The notes beneath the pieces were generated by a model. It was not told the origin of the DNA, searched no databases, and saw nothing but the letters and a program-made list of their open reading frames with translations. Source: a cyanobacterium PCC 7702 (GTDB taxonomy: Bacteria; Cyanobacteriota; Cyanobacteriia; Cyanobacteriales; Nostocaceae). From it: a stretch of 64,000 bases of DNA. Below, piece by piece: positions 1-9,828 of the stretch; within the stretch, counting starts at the first letter, position 1, and each line of letters starts with the position of its first letter. A program made the position numbers and the translations under genes. The stretch spans positions 30,005-94,004 of the forward strand of contig KB235926.1 in NCBI GenBank assembly GCA_000332255.1. The letters are read 5' to 3'.

Positions 1-246
1 TCCGTTGACTTTTTCCGGAATGCCAGCTTTGAAAGCTGCTTGTCGGGGTAATAGCTGTCCGTGACCCGCTCGCAGCACGTTGCCCATAATATACAGGTCT
101 AATGCTTCTGCTGTTATACCTTTTGCCCGTTCTAAGGCAGCTCTCATCACGTGCGCACCCAAATCCACCGCTGAAAAATCTGCTAGCACGCCTCCAAATC
201 GACCGAGGGGTGTCCGTACTGCTGAGACTATGTACACTTCGTTCAT
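1..246 (-). CDS. Acetyl-CoA C-acetyltransferase (thiolase), N-terminal part, cut by window edge
   Basis: Only the first 82 codons are inside the window, read on the minus strand from the ATG at 246. The translation begins MNEVYIVSAVRTPLGRFGG and continues with an ALDLYIMGNVLRAGHGQLLPRQ-like stretch. This is the classic start of the biosynthetic thiolase family, which condenses two acetyl-CoA to acetoacetyl-CoA or cleaves it. The catalytic Cys and His lie outside the window. The gene follows aceB and aceA on the same strand, 129 nt after aceA, so it may be the third gene of an acetate/acetyl-CoA operon. A PhaA role in polyhydroxybutyrate synthesis is possible but cannot be shown here, because the downstream neighbour is not visible. 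Confidence 0.85.
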   Translation of the reverse strand, partial: MNEVYIVSAVRTPLGRFGGVLADFSAVDLGAHVMRAALERAKGITAEALDLYIMGNVLRAGHGQLLPRQAAFKAGIPEKVNG

Positions 247-375
247 AGATATTTTTAGGTAATTAGAGTCTGATAAAAGAAGCTTTTGGGTAGAAGAATT
301 TAAATTAATGTATTTTTTAATACAAAAATCTGCCTATCGGCACCTCACTTCTACCTTTTGCTTCCTAGCTTGGGT

Positions 376-1851
376 TTATTCGTCATCCATGCGGGTAAAT
401 TCTTCGATTTCTTTATAAGCTTCCTTCATGCGAGTGTAGTAAGCTTCTTTGGCAAACTCCTCTAATGTTTGTTGTGTTCCTTCCCTGTAAAGGGCGTTGT
501 CAAATTCGGCATGAAAGGAGCCTTGCTGGCTTTGATAGTCAATGCTTAGATGAGAAGCTCTGTATTCTTTGGGAGAGTGGAATTGCTGGGTTTCGGTAGA
601 GCTAGCCAAAGCTGTTGTCGATGATTTTCCGCCGGAAATGGCAGCAGAAACAGCGTCGAAATAGCCAGTTCCAACTTCTCGTTGATGACGTACTGCAGTA
701 TAGCCTTCCGATTCACTCTTCAATTCTGCTTCTTGCAATTTAGCATAAGCGCTCATTCCTGTCCGGTAATAGTTGCGAGCTAGTTCAAACATGCTGTGGT
801 TAAGACAATGGAATCCTGCTAAGGTTACGAATTGGAATTTATAACCCATTGCTCCCAGTTCTTTTTGGAAGTTGGCTATCGTAGCATCATCTAAGTTAGC
901 CTTCCAATTAAAAGAAGGAGAGCAGTTGTAAGCCAACAGTTTACCTGGAAACTCTCGATGGATGGCTTCAGCGAACAGGCGAGCTTCTTCCAAATTCGGT
1001 TTGGAAGTTTCCCACCACAGCAAGTCTGCGTAGGGGGCGTAGGCTAAACCGCGGGCAATACAATGGGCAAGTCCCGTACCTGGTTTGAGGCGATAGAATC
1101 CTTCCACTGTTCGCTCTGTGGTAATAAATGGCAAGTCTCGCTCATCAATATCACTAGTTATCAATTTTGCACTTTCTGCATCAGTACGGGCAATAATGAG
1201 TGTTGGTACACCCATGATATCAGCAGCGAGTCGTGCTGCATTCAAGTTGCGAATTTGAGCAGATGTTGGAATTAATACTTTGCCACCTAAATGCCCGCAT
1301 TTTTTCTCTGCAGCTAATTGGTCTTCGTAGTGTACTGCTGCCGCCCCTGCTTCAATGTAAGCTTTCATAATTTCAAAGCTGTTTAAAGGACCGCCAAATC
1401 CGGCTTCAGCGTCGGCAACAATGGGAGCAAAAAAGTTTATGTCTTCCTTTCCTTCCAGATGTTGAATTTGATCGGCTCGCTGGAGCGTGCGGTTTATGCG
1501 CCGGCACAATTCCGGACCACTGTTGGATGGATACAAGCTTTGGTCGGGATACATTGTTCCTGCTAGGTTCGCATCTGCTGCAACCTGCCAGCCAGACAAA
1601 TAAATTGCCTTTAACCCAGCACGCACCATCTGCATTGCTTGATTTCCCGTGACTGCACCAAGGGCATGGATATACTCTTGGTTGTGCAGCAGTTCCCAAA
1701 GTCTGTTGGCGCCCATTTCCGCGAGGGTATAGCGGATTTGCACTGAACCGCGCAGTTTGAGTACATCTTCAGGAGTGTACGTGCGTTTAATTCCGTGAAA
1801 GCGACCTTGAGGAGCACTGGGAATTAGGTCTTCAAAAGTATATTTACTCAT
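376..1851 (-). CDS. aceA: Isocitrate lyase
   Basis: This enzyme cleaves isocitrate to succinate and glyoxylate, the first step of the glyoxylate shunt in the cytoplasm. The signature [14 protein letters not shown] carries the catalytic Cys at about residue 185, and TGVPTL/ARTDA-like and NCSPSFNW blocks match the AceA family. I start at the ATG at 1851, which has AGGA 10 nt upstream; a GTG nine codons earlier (1878) has no evident ribosome binding site. The product is 491 aa. Similarity to bacterial AceA runs to about residue 424 (ending [12 protein letters not shown]), where the E. coli enzyme stops, and is followed by a 67-residue acidic, helix-prone tail. The gene lies 129 nt after aceB on the same strand. 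Identification is secure; the role of the tail is unknown. Confidence 0.97.
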   Translation of the reverse strand: MSKYTFEDLIPSAPQGRFHGIKRTYTPEDVLKLRGSVQIRYTLAEMGANRLWELLHNQEYIHALGAVTGNQAMQMVRAGLKAIYLSGWQVAADANLAGTMYPDQSLYPSNSGPELCRRINRTLQRADQIQHLEGKEDINFFAPIVADAEAGFGGPLNSFEIMKAYIEAGAAAVHYEDQLAAEKKCGHLGGKVLIPTSAQIRNLNAARLAADIMGVPTLIIARTDAESAKLITSDIDERDLPFITTERTVEGFYRLKPGTGLAHCIARGLAYAPYADLLWWETSKPNLEEARLFAEAIHREFPGKLLAYNCSPSFNWKANLDDATIANFQKELGAMGYKFQFVTLAGFHCLNHSMFELARNYYRTGMSAYAKLQEAELKSESEGYTAVRHQREVGTGYFDAVSAAISGGKSSTTALASSTETQQFHSPKEYRASHLSIDYQSQQGSFHAEFDNALYREGTQQTLEEFAKEAYYTRMKEAYKEIEEFTRMDDE

Positions 1852-1980
1852 GCTATTGGTATCCTTTAATTCAGTCACAATGCGAAAAATTTAAGTGGCA
1901 AAATATCTTTTGCTAGATTATGTGCGGATTTAGAGGAACAAAACCGTACAAAAGAGGGTGTAATTTTTGCCTACAATTGC

Positions 1981-3603
1981 TTAAAAACTGACAATATACC
2001 GATAGGCAGGTAGTGTCAGAAACTCTTCAAAGTTGTCTGCAGTGACAAGCTTGACAAATAATTCGATCGCCGTGTCAAAGGTTTTTTGCCAAGGTTTGTC
2101 CGCAATTTCTTGGCGCAATGCCGCAGTTTCTTGGTTTAGCAAGGCTTGGAAAAGCAAGCGCGAGATACTGCGACCGTCTGCGAGGATGGCGTTGTGATGA
2201 AGCCATTGCCAAATCTGGGCGCGACATATTTCTGCTGTTGCGGCGTCTTCCATCAAGTTGTATAAAGGTACGCAACCAGAACCACTCAGCCAAGCACTCA
2301 GGTACAAAATGCCAACTCGAATGTTATTCCGCACTCCGGCTTCAGTAATAGTTCCTGTTGGTACTTTAAGCAAATCTGCGGCGCTTATGGAGACGTCGTC
2401 TCGCAGTAGGGATACCTGGTTGGGGCCAGGCATTTTACTGTCGAATACTTGGCGAGCAATGGGAACGAGGGCGGGATGTGCCACCCAGGTACCATCATGT
2501 CCGTCTTCTACTTCTCGCTGTTTGTCAGCTCCGACTTTGGCAAGGGCTGCTTCATTGGCAACGGGATCTGTTTTAATTGGAATTTGAGCGGCCATACCTC
2601 CGATAGCTAAAGCACCCCGTCGGTGACAGGTCTTAATGGTTAGCAAGCTGTAGGAACGCAAAAAATGAGTTGTCATGGTAACTTGCTCGCGATCGGGTAA
2701 CACGCAATCAGCTCTGTTGCGGAACTTTTTAATAAAGCTGAAAATGTAGTCCCAACGACCGCAATTCAAGGCAACTATGTGGTCACGCAAAGTATAGAGA
2801 ATTTCATCCATTTCAAAAGCTGCAAGGATGGTTTCCAGCAAAACTGTTGCCTTAATCGTGCCAACTTTTAAGCCCAGTGCTTCTTGAGCTGCTACGAATA
2901 CTTGATTCCACAATGCAGCTTCATGTCTGTTTTCCAGTTTGGGCAAATAGAAATAAGGACCAGAACCTTGTTCCAACAGCTTGCGGGCGTTGTGGAAAAA
3001 ATACAGTCCAAAATCAAATAAGGAAGCCGATACCGGGCGATCGTCTACTAAAACATGTTCTTCTAGTAGGTGCCAACCACGGGGACGCGCAATTAAAACG
3101 GCTGTTTTTTCGTTGAGTTTGTAGGTTTTGCCAGTTTTGGCATCCCTAAATTCAATTGTGCGGTTGATAGCATCGCGCAGATTTATTTGACCGGATACCA
3201 TGTTGTCCCATGTGGGACTGTTAGCATCTTCGAAATCTGCCATAAATACATTAGCCCCTGAATTTAAGGCATTAACGATCATTTTGCGATCGCTCGGTCC
3301 AGTTATCTCTACGCGACGATCTTGTAAATCCTCTGGAATAGAAGCTACTTTCCAGTCTTGGTTGCGTATGTCTTCTGTTTCTGATGGAAAATTAGGCTCC
3401 CAACCTGCGTCGAGTTGTTGCTGAATTTTTTCTCGCAGCTTCAACAAACGTTCTCGTTCAGGACCAAAGCGGCGCTGTAGCATGGCAATAAACTCTAACG
3501 CCTCGGGAGTCAAAATTTCTCTGTATTCTTTCGAAACTTTACCCCGAATCTTAATGTTATCGGATGTCGATTTGTTAGTTGGGAAACTGAAGCTAGTCGT
3601 CAT
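1981..3603 (-). CDS. aceB: Malate synthase A
   Basis: It condenses glyoxylate with acetyl-CoA to malate, the second step of the glyoxylate shunt. The 540-residue product has the malate synthase A blocks: LIARPRGWHLLEEH with the catalytic Arg, the family signature around KLENRHEA, TVLLETILAAFEMDE with a metal-binding Glu, and LMEDAATAEICRAQIWQW with the catalytic Asp. Length fits the AceB class (about 530 aa) rather than the long GlcB class. The ATG at 3603 has AAGGA 6 nt upstream. It is first in the aceB-aceA-thiolase series and is preceded by an 842-nt gene-free region that should hold the promoter. With aceA it would allow growth on acetate or recycling of fatty acid or storage-polymer carbon. 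Confidence 0.97.
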   Translation of the reverse strand: MTTSFSFPTNKSTSDNIKIRGKVSKEYREILTPEALEFIAMLQRRFGPERERLLKLREKIQQQLDAGWEPNFPSETEDIRNQDWKVASIPEDLQDRRVEITGPSDRKMIVNALNSGANVFMADFEDANSPTWDNMVSGQINLRDAINRTIEFRDAKTGKTYKLNEKTAVLIARPRGWHLLEEHVLVDDRPVSASLFDFGLYFFHNARKLLEQGSGPYFYLPKLENRHEAALWNQVFVAAQEALGLKVGTIKATVLLETILAAFEMDEILYTLRDHIVALNCGRWDYIFSFIKKFRNRADCVLPDREQVTMTTHFLRSYSLLTIKTCHRRGALAIGGMAAQIPIKTDPVANEAALAKVGADKQREVEDGHDGTWVAHPALVPIARQVFDSKMPGPNQVSLLRDDVSISAADLLKVPTGTITEAGVRNNIRVGILYLSAWLSGSGCVPLYNLMEDAATAEICRAQIWQWLHHNAILADGRSISRLLFQALLNQETAALRQEIADKPWQKTFDTAIELFVKLVTADNFEEFLTLPAYRYIVSF

Positions 3604-4445
3604 ATCAGTCCTTATTTTTTTTCGTGTTCCGGAGATGGAGAAGGCTTCAAGACAGCAGCGGCTGAAGGTAAAAGAAAAAGCCTTTTATTCTGCTTATCTA
3701 CTGCTGTAGCAATGACGTTGGAAGTTAGAGACTAGATCGAATTTTGTCCGCTCAACTGCATTAGGGCAAAGCTGATTTTCCAAATTGCCAAATTTCAGAC
3801 AATATCTCAATTTTTTTTTGCCAGATTTTCCGAACTTTTTTCTGCTGTTCAGAATTGCAAAAATCTTTTCTATACCCTGACTTTTGCTTTCTATTAACTA
3901 CATCACAAAGCTATATTTTGGGAACTAATTTTTCATTATATATGATTAGTTTATTAACCTTTATCTTGCAAACTATATTAGAAAAATTTTTACATTTTTT
4001 AATTTACTATCTCTTCTGGATTTTCGGCGCTGACATTGATAGCAGTACCAGGATAATATACACTCTCCAAATTTTATTTATCTAGCTTTGTTATTCAAAA
4101 AAATTGATGTAAAACAGTGTCATACACTGAAATATTGTTGCAAATACAGAAGTTTACACTGTATGACATCAGCATTAAGACCTAACTAAATCCCAATTCA
4201 AAAAATAAAAAATAAACAAGCCTTGGTGACTTTGTTAAAAATAATGAATATAAATTTTGTCGAAATAGAAATATATCTTTACCTATCATGGTGTATTTTT
4301 TTTTGCAAAAGAGTCATATAAAAAAAACTGCCTAGGCGTGCCAGACAGTAACGGAAGTGTTGTAGCTTTTTCTAGCTGGAGAGGTACGGATGTGAAAAGG
4401 TTGATTTGTACCTCTTTTGCCAGCATTTCTTTGTTAAGAGTAATT
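3604..4445. other. Gene-free AT-rich region upstream of aceB
   Basis: No convincing gene is present. The open frames here are AT-rich and lack ribosome binding sites or family features. It must hold the aceB promoter. Notable are a 15-nt palindrome CAGTGTCATACACTG at 4115-4129 and a related, inverted near-copy ACACTGTATGACA at 4156-4168. Confidence 0.6.
4115..4168. repeat. Operator-like palindrome with inverted near-copy
   Basis: CAGTGT and ACACTG are perfect 6-bp arms around CAT (4115-4129). Twenty-six nt later ACACTGTATGACA repeats the same half-sites in inverted order. The pair looks like a double binding site for a dimeric regulator. It lies about 510 bp upstream of aceB and 280 bp downstream of the ribbon-helix-helix gene. 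Function is inferred only. Confidence 0.35.
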
Positions 4446-4862
4446 TTATCGGGATGATTTAACACCAAACCACATATCGGTGAGTTTTTTCATATAGGAA
4501 AAATAATTGAACCACCAATCTATATATTCTCGTATGGGAGGTTCTATGGGTTGAGAATACTTGAGAGGAGGTTCTATATACCTGGGATATTTTGGGAGTA
4601 GTTTCTCGACAGGTTCACTAGCAGGAACTTCCTCAAATGCTTTTTTAATTTGCTGCTCGTCAAGTTTTTGATTAATACTGAGATTATTTGTGGAACTAGC
4701 TTCGTGTTGCTTTAAAAATAAAGCGATCGCATCCAGAATTACTTGAGAGCGATTGGGATTTTTTCCTGCTCGTCGAGAAGGGTACAATTCCTGCGCCAGG
4801 CGATCGATACGCTCTAACATTTCCGGTGGAATGCGAACAGATACCAAAGGAGAATTAGCCAT
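4446..4862 (-). CDS. Ribbon-helix-helix (CopG/MetJ-type) DNA-binding protein
   Basis: The 138-residue product begins MANSPLVSVRIPPEMLERID, a typical ribbon-helix-helix start: a short strand VSVRIP followed by helices carrying RIDRLAQELYP and NRSQVILDAIALFL. Such proteins bind DNA as dimers and often repress their own gene or a toxin gene. Residues about 60-138 are unusual for the family: a low-complexity stretch with two IEPP units followed by an aromatic-rich tail (EYIDWWFNYFSYMKKLTDMWFG). No toxin gene is adjacent. The target is unknown; a transcriptional regulator is more likely than an antitoxin. Confidence 0.75.
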   Translation of the reverse strand: MANSPLVSVRIPPEMLERIDRLAQELYPSRRAGKNPNRSQVILDAIALFLKQHEASSTNNLSINQKLDEQQIKKAFEEVPASEPVEKLLPKYPRYIEPPLKYSQPIEPPIREYIDWWFNYFSYMKKLTDMWFGVKSSR

Positions 4863-5127
4863 TTGAGTTTATTCCGATCTCATGCTCATGCATTTGGATA
4901 TTGTATCTTATAGGTTGACGGTACCAGGAAAATAGCAGCCGACAAGAAACAAAACAAACTTGTTAAGTAAACCACGGTGATAATTTCTATTTTCTTCTGC
5001 TGAGTGTAGCGATTTACAAATAACTTTTAACTTTGGCTTTATTCTTAACAAAATCTCAAATTTTTCTTCTATGGTAAAACTTAGAAGCTGTGTCTTAGTA
5101 GCAAAACTCAGCTAGCTGGGGGGAATT

Positions 5128-5484
5128 ATGACTAAGACAATTTTTAATTTAACACTGCCGGTAGTGGTCAGTCTCGTAGAGGAAATTTTGGAAACCTATC
5201 CTCACCATCCCTATCAGCAAGCTTTCTCCATACCAGAGTGGCGCCAAGAATTAATTGCTTATGTCCTGAGTCGGGTATCTAATTATTACGTGGTTGTAGA
5301 AGACAGTGAGCAACCATGTATTAATTATCAGTCTTTGGCTTGTTCTTTGAAAAAGAAATCGGGCATAGAAGATTGTATCCGCCGGGGTATTCAGAAAATA
5401 ATGCGTAAACGAGAAAAAGAACTGAGTTGGAAAATTCCTCAAACAGTTGACCCTGCTTTAGCTGCTTCTGATTGGTTTGGCTAA
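5128..5484 (+). CDS. ComFB family (late competence development) protein
   Basis: The 118-residue product contains TLPVVVSLVEEILETYPHHP, then PEWRQELIAYVLSRVSNYYVVVED. This matches the cyanobacterial ComFB family, which resembles the B. subtilis late competence protein ComFB. Recent work on cyanobacterial members points to binding of cyclic dinucleotides and links to motility and competence; that is family knowledge, not visible here. The C-terminal third is basic (IRRGIQKIMRKREKELSWK). A GGGGGAA ribosome binding site precedes the ATG. It appears to be monocistronic. Confidence 0.7.
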   Translation: MTKTIFNLTLPVVVSLVEEILETYPHHPYQQAFSIPEWRQELIAYVLSRVSNYYVVVEDSEQPCINYQSLACSLKKKSGIEDCIRRGIQKIMRKREKELSWKIPQTVDPALAASDWFG

Positions 5485-5680
5485 GCACCAAGTACTGGAA
5501 AGTAACAAGAAATTCTTTTTTGAGAGATCGCCCTGGTTTAGTAGTGATTTTCTGCGTTTTTAGTCCTGGTTGTATTTTTGTTGGCGATCGCTTGCTTGCT
5601 GACAGGTAATTTTTTGATAGTTGTCGTGTTGTTAGTGGGTAATTTAACTACAAACCAACAACTATCTTAGCTAGGTGTAA

Positions 5681-6346
5681 TTATGCGTGTATTGTCGATT
5701 GTTGGTATCTTTGTGCTGCTTTTGCTAGCAGGTCGCGGACTTCTTCGTCAGTGGTTTGGGGAAAGTTTTCGTACCACAGACCAACACTGTGAAAGTGGGT
5801 GGGAGTAAAGGCGCAGATAACTTCATCTGCTAGTAATTCCAGTTGTTGGCAAGTTTGGGGTGCAGCAACAGGTACGGCGACCACAATTCGTGACACTTTG
5901 TGTGGTAGTAAAGCCATGATAGCTGCTCGCATGGTAGCGCCTGTTGCCAAACCATCATCTACTAAAATAACAGTGCGTCCGTGCAAAGCTGGTAGGGGAC
6001 GATTATCTCGGTAGAGACGAGAACGCCTTTCTAGTTCTTGTCGTTGAATAGCTTCTTCCTGGCTAATTTCTGTGTCTGTGAGGCGAAGCGATCGCACTAT
6101 CTCTTGATTGAGAACACGCACTCCGCCAGTGGCGATCGCTCCCATTGCTAGTTCTGGTTGGTCGGGTACGCCTAACTTGCGTACTACTAAAACATCAAGG
6201 GGAGCATTTAGTGCTTTGGCAACTTCAAAACCAACAGGTACACCTCCCCTTGGTAAGGCTAACACTAATACATCTGGGCGATTAGCATAGGCAGTTAATT
6301 CTTTAGCTAAAAATTGGCCTGCCGTTGTACGATTTTTGTATAGCAT
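5681..6346 (-). CDS. Phosphoribosyltransferase family protein
   Basis: The 221-residue product has a PRTase fold: an N-terminal block VLALPRGGVPVGFEVAKAL and the PRPP-binding loop VILVDDGLATGATMRAA, with two acidic residues followed by GLATGAT. The insert between them (GGVRVLNQEIVRSLRLTD) is typical of the stand-alone predicted phosphoribosyltransferases common in bacteria, often next to hydrolases or stress genes, with unknown substrate. I take the ATG at 6346, because AGGAG lies 10 nt upstream; a GTG at 6355 is too close to that site. It appears to be a single gene. A purine or pyrimidine salvage role is possible but unproven. Confidence 0.85.
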   Translation of the reverse strand: MLYKNRTTAGQFLAKELTAYANRPDVLVLALPRGGVPVGFEVAKALNAPLDVLVVRKLGVPDQPELAMGAIATGGVRVLNQEIVRSLRLTDTEISQEEAIQRQELERRSRLYRDNRPLPALHGRTVILVDDGLATGATMRAAIMALLPHKVSRIVVAVPVAAPQTCQQLELLADEVICAFTPTHFHSVGLWYENFPQTTDEEVRDLLAKAAQRYQQSTIHA

Positions 6347-6614
6347 GGCATCCACGCTCCTGACTTTAATTTCATTAAAAGCTCCGTTTCACTGGAGCAC
6401 TACAACAAGTCTGCACCCACTCCAACACCCCCTAATAATCTTGAGCTTATCGAAGAAATTCATAATTTTTGAGTGGGGGTATTTGTTTCTCAAGGATTTA
6501 TCTATCCTATAAACCTGAAAAATTCCTTACCTCTTACTAACGGAAGGTGATTTGTAATTTTTTCGGCTTGGCGCAAGGAGTAATGTTGTGAAAATACACC
6601 GAAACTAAATTTTG

Positions 6615-7775
6615 CTAAATGGTGTTGTGAAGCAGTCTACCACAAGGATGGGTGGCTACTTCTTTTGGGGTAGTCTTTGCCAAAGCAGCTGTTTGAGTTT
6701 TTGTTGTCAAATAATCTTCCTGCAGTTTGTCTAGCATTTTTTGGCGTTTGTCGTAGAGTCGTTTTAGGGGACGGGGCTGGCAGCGATTGATGATGTATGC
6801 TGTTACCAAGGGTAGGGCGATGGTGCTATCGGTGTAACAAACGATGGTACTAGGTAATTCTTGGGGGTCTATTTTTCCCCAGCTAACTGCTTCTGAAGGT
6901 GTGGCTCCTGATAAGCCACCGGTATCTGGACGAGCATCGGTAAATTGTACGAAGTAATCGTGTCCTCTTTCTTCTAATCCCAGAACTTCGTGAATTTGCG
7001 GTTGAGTTTGTAGCAAAAAGTTTTTAGGACTGCCACCACCGATAATAACTGCTGCGCTTCTACCTTGTGCTTGGCGGGCGTGGTAGGCGATCGCTGCGGT
7101 TTCGTTCACATCAATTGCTGGGTCTAAAATTAACTCAGAACCTTCCAGTGCCAAGGCTGCCACGTTCATGCCAATGGAGCTATCACCCGGAGAAGATGTA
7201 TAAATAGGAACTCCACACTCATAAGCTGTCGCTAGTAAGCAAGAATTTTTGATTCCCAGCTGCTGTTCTACTTCCCGGACGTATTTACCAAGTAAGTAAT
7301 GAAATTCAGCAGTTCCCATCCGCTTTTGAAACGGTTCTGCTTGTAAAATTTTCCGTACAAAGGCATCTGTTTCCAAAAGCACATTGTAGCTAAAAATTAT
7401 GTCGTAAATACGGATGGTACTTTCTTGGCGAAGCTTGACATCGTTCAAAAATGGATTGCCTGCAAACATGTCAAAGCCTAAACCGTAATGCATGTCGTGG
7501 TACAAGTTTGCACCCGTACTAATCATCCAATCAATAAAGCCATTACGAATCAAAGGAGCAAGTACGGAAACTCCAAATCCTGCTGGTGTCATCGCACCGG
7601 AAAGGCTAACTCCTACCGTCACACCTTCTTTGAGGATGTCTTGAGTTAGTAGCTGACATGCTTCCCGCAAACGCGCAGAATTGTAAGCAGTAAAGTAATT
7701 ATCAATCAAATCAACTACCCCAATTTCTTTGGGTATTGGTACGGGCGCGATTTTCTTACCCAGGGATTTTGACAT
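6615..7775 (-). CDS. speY: Deoxyhypusine synthase-like homospermidine synthase
   Basis: The 386-residue product belongs to the deoxyhypusine synthase family, with NAD-binding blocks ([33 protein letters not shown]) and the catalytic Lys in [10 protein letters not shown] at about residue 301. Bacteria have no hypusinated eIF5A. In Anabaena the homologue (SpeY) makes homospermidine from putrescine and spermidine and is needed for normal diazotrophic growth; I transfer that role by family. I start at the ATG at 7775, preceded by GGGAATT; an upstream start would add 16 residues without conservation. It lies 139 nt downstream of cphA2 on the same strand, which ties arginine-derived polyamine synthesis to arginine storage. 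Confidence 0.85.
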   Translation of the reverse strand: MSKSLGKKIAPVPIPKEIGVVDLIDNYFTAYNSARLREACQLLTQDILKEGVTVGVSLSGAMTPAGFGVSVLAPLIRNGFIDWMISTGANLYHDMHYGLGFDMFAGNPFLNDVKLRQESTIRIYDIIFSYNVLLETDAFVRKILQAEPFQKRMGTAEFHYLLGKYVREVEQQLGIKNSCLLATAYECGVPIYTSSPGDSSIGMNVAALALEGSELILDPAIDVNETAAIAYHARQAQGRSAAVIIGGGSPKNFLLQTQPQIHEVLGLEERGHDYFVQFTDARPDTGGLSGATPSEAVSWGKIDPQELPSTIVCYTDSTIALPLVTAYIINRCQPRPLKRLYDKRQKMLDKLQEDYLTTKTQTAALAKTTPKEVATHPCGRLLHNTI

Positions 7776-7914
7776 TTTTATAATTCCCAAAACAATAATT
7801 GAATAATTGTCAGCAGACTGCAACTAATAGTTGGCTGTGCAAACTTAGTCTGCAAGACCAACAAATTAACGTCAATAGTTTCGAGCGCCAACAAAATTTT
7901 CACCGAGGATTTTT

Positions 7915-9828
7915 TCAAATAACCGTGCAGATCTCTTTTAAATAAACCCTTGTAAAAGGTTCATCTTTTCCTAGGGTGTATTCTTCTATTAAACCTTGCC
8001 GCTGAATGGAAATTTTGTCTTCTTTTTTAATCACCATAGTAGAGTCGTCAATAACATCCCGCACCAGCATTATTTCGATTTCGGTTGGGTTGTTTAAAAC
8101 CACCATATTGCTACCGTAGTAAAACATGCCTTCTTTTTCCAGGATGTCTTCCTCGTACTCAGCAATGAGCAAGTCTAGCTTAGGATTGCGCAGCAAAGTC
8201 TGAATGTTGCTGTTGTAATTTCGATCGCAAAGAAGTTTTTGGGAGCGATTGACAAAAACTCCATCTCGACAAACAGCACCTATTGTCCAATCGGGATGCA
8301 CTGAAAGAATGCGATCGATAGTTTCTTGAAGTTCGTCGACGGAAATTTGGTTAAAGGTGATAATTGGTATTCTGGCATCAACGCTTTGCTTGAAGAAGGT
8401 TTCCAAAATATATGAAGGGACATCCACGCTGTCGCCAATGGCGGGATTGAGATGCATTAAAATACCGGGAGCAGCATTGATTTCTAAAACGGCAAAACTG
8501 CTTTCTTTCCAAGATAAAGCAATATCTTCGGCAATAACATCTATACCCAAGCAGACCAAACACAGGTGCTGAGCTATATCTTGTGCCAAAATAACATTGT
8601 CGGGATGAACAATAGAAGTTGCATCGATGCTCACCCCGCCTGCGGAAAGATTGGCAACTTTGCGAAGATAAACAGTGCGATCTTTTTCAATGACACTGTC
8701 AAATGACAAACCCTGTTCTTCTAGGTACAATTCCATCGCGCGATCGCGCTCGATTTTGCTTAAGGGTGAGGTGGGTGTATCTAAACGAGCAGGTTTGCGA
8801 TTTTCCCTTTCGATCAACTCATCGATAGTTGAGTAGCCATCACCGACAACCGATGCTGGACGGCGTTCGGTAGCAGCAACAAACTTACCGTTGACGCACA
8901 GCAAGCGATAATCCTTTCCGCGAATGTTTTTTTCGACTATAATCCGGACGGGTTCGTTTTCTGGAATAGCTTCCACTGCTGTGTTGTAGGCAAACTCAAG
9001 TTCTCGATCGTTTTGTACCTCAGCTGTGACGCCGATTCCTTTGTGACCGACTACAGGTTTAACTGCTACTGGGTAACCTATCGCTGCTGCGACTGCAAAA
9101 GCTCCTTTTTCAGAGGTGACTGCATTACCCTTCGGTACGGGAAAGCCTAGTGTTTCTAAAAATGCTTTGCAGTCATCTTTACGAGTGGTAAAGTCCGAGT
9201 CTAGGTGACTGTCGCTGTCAAATGTGGTTGCAATACCGCGAACTTGTTTTTTTTCATAACCGTATTGCATCAAGCCTTCTTCCCACAAATAAAAGGTGGG
9301 AATTCCTTTTTTGTCAGCTGTTCGCAGCAAGGCGTAAATTGTAGGGCCACCATAAACAGATTGGCGGAATTTTCGTTGCAGCTTTTGCAATTCCTGCTCA
9401 AAAGCGATATCTTCTTGCTGGGTTATAGCTTCAAACCAATCCCACACAAAGTAAACTACCGCTCGGGTTGTAGCTTCGTATAATGATTGCACGGCAATTC
9501 GTACGCGCTGGCGATGTGGTTTGACGCTCCAGCGCTCGAGGTGCAAATCCATATCCAGCTTTCCCACTTCTGAAACAGTGCGCGCAAAAAGCTGGGCGTA
9601 GGATTCGTATGTCTGGTGATTTAACTGCGGATAGCGATCGCCAACTACCGATACGTAATCCTCTATGGGTAAAGGTCGCCAATTCTCGGTCACAACAAAA
9701 TCAAATACCAACGCTCCCCTATTCAAGTACGGATTGGGTCCGACATAATACTTAAAGTTGAAAATATCAAAAGCGTCGGTTTCTCTAGCATTGACTCGAA
9801 CAATATCGCTGCTTCTGCTTGGAACCAT
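7915..9828 (-). CDS. cphA2: Cyanophycin synthetase CphA2
   Basis: The 637-residue product has a CphA N-terminal domain followed by an ATP-grasp domain (roughly residues 215-480; KPVVGHKGIGVT, RLLCVNGKFVAATERRPASV, AVLEINAAPGILMHLNPAIG). The C-terminal Mur-ligase-like domain of CphA1 (about 870-900 aa in total) is reduced to a short remnant without its ATP-binding loop. This matches CphA2, which polymerises beta-Asp-Arg dipeptides to cyanophycin in some cyanobacteria rather than adding Asp and Arg in turn. It faces the small gene at 10187 and cphB at 10875 across a shared upstream region. Such dipeptides come from cyanophycin degradation, so the enzyme would work in storage turnover. CphA1 is not in the window. 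Confidence 0.85.
   Translation of the reverse strand: MVPSRSSDIVRVNARETDAFDIFNFKYYVGPNPYLNRGALVFDFVVTENWRPLPIEDYVSVVGDRYPQLNHQTYESYAQLFARTVSEVGKLDMDLHLERWSVKPHRQRVRIAVQSLYEATTRAVVYFVWDWFEAITQQEDIAFEQELQKLQRKFRQSVYGGPTIYALLRTADKKGIPTFYLWEEGLMQYGYEKKQVRGIATTFDSDSHLDSDFTTRKDDCKAFLETLGFPVPKGNAVTSEKGAFAVAAAIGYPVAVKPVVGHKGIGVTAEVQNDRELEFAYNTAVEAIPENEPVRIIVEKNIRGKDYRLLCVNGKFVAATERRPASVVGDGYSTIDELIERENRKPARLDTPTSPLSKIERDRAMELYLEEQGLSFDSVIEKDRTVYLRKVANLSAGGVSIDATSIVHPDNVILAQDIAQHLCLVCLGIDVIAEDIALSWKESSFAVLEINAAPGILMHLNPAIGDSVDVPSYILETFFKQSVDARIPIITFNQISVDELQETIDRILSVHPDWTIGAVCRDGVFVNRSQKLLCDRNYNSNIQTLLRNPKLDLLIAEYEEDILEKEGMFYYGSNMVVLNNPTEIEIMLVRDVIDDSTMVIKKEDKISIQRQGLIEEYTLGKDEPFTRVYLKEICTVI

Noticed and set aside
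3855-4085. Hydrophobic 76-codon frame upstream of aceB
   Set aside because: AT-rich low-complexity sequence, no ribosome binding site, no family features.
4286-4468. 60-codon frame overlapping the end of the ribbon-helix-helix gene
   Set aside because: Overlaps a better supported gene and has no recognisable domain.
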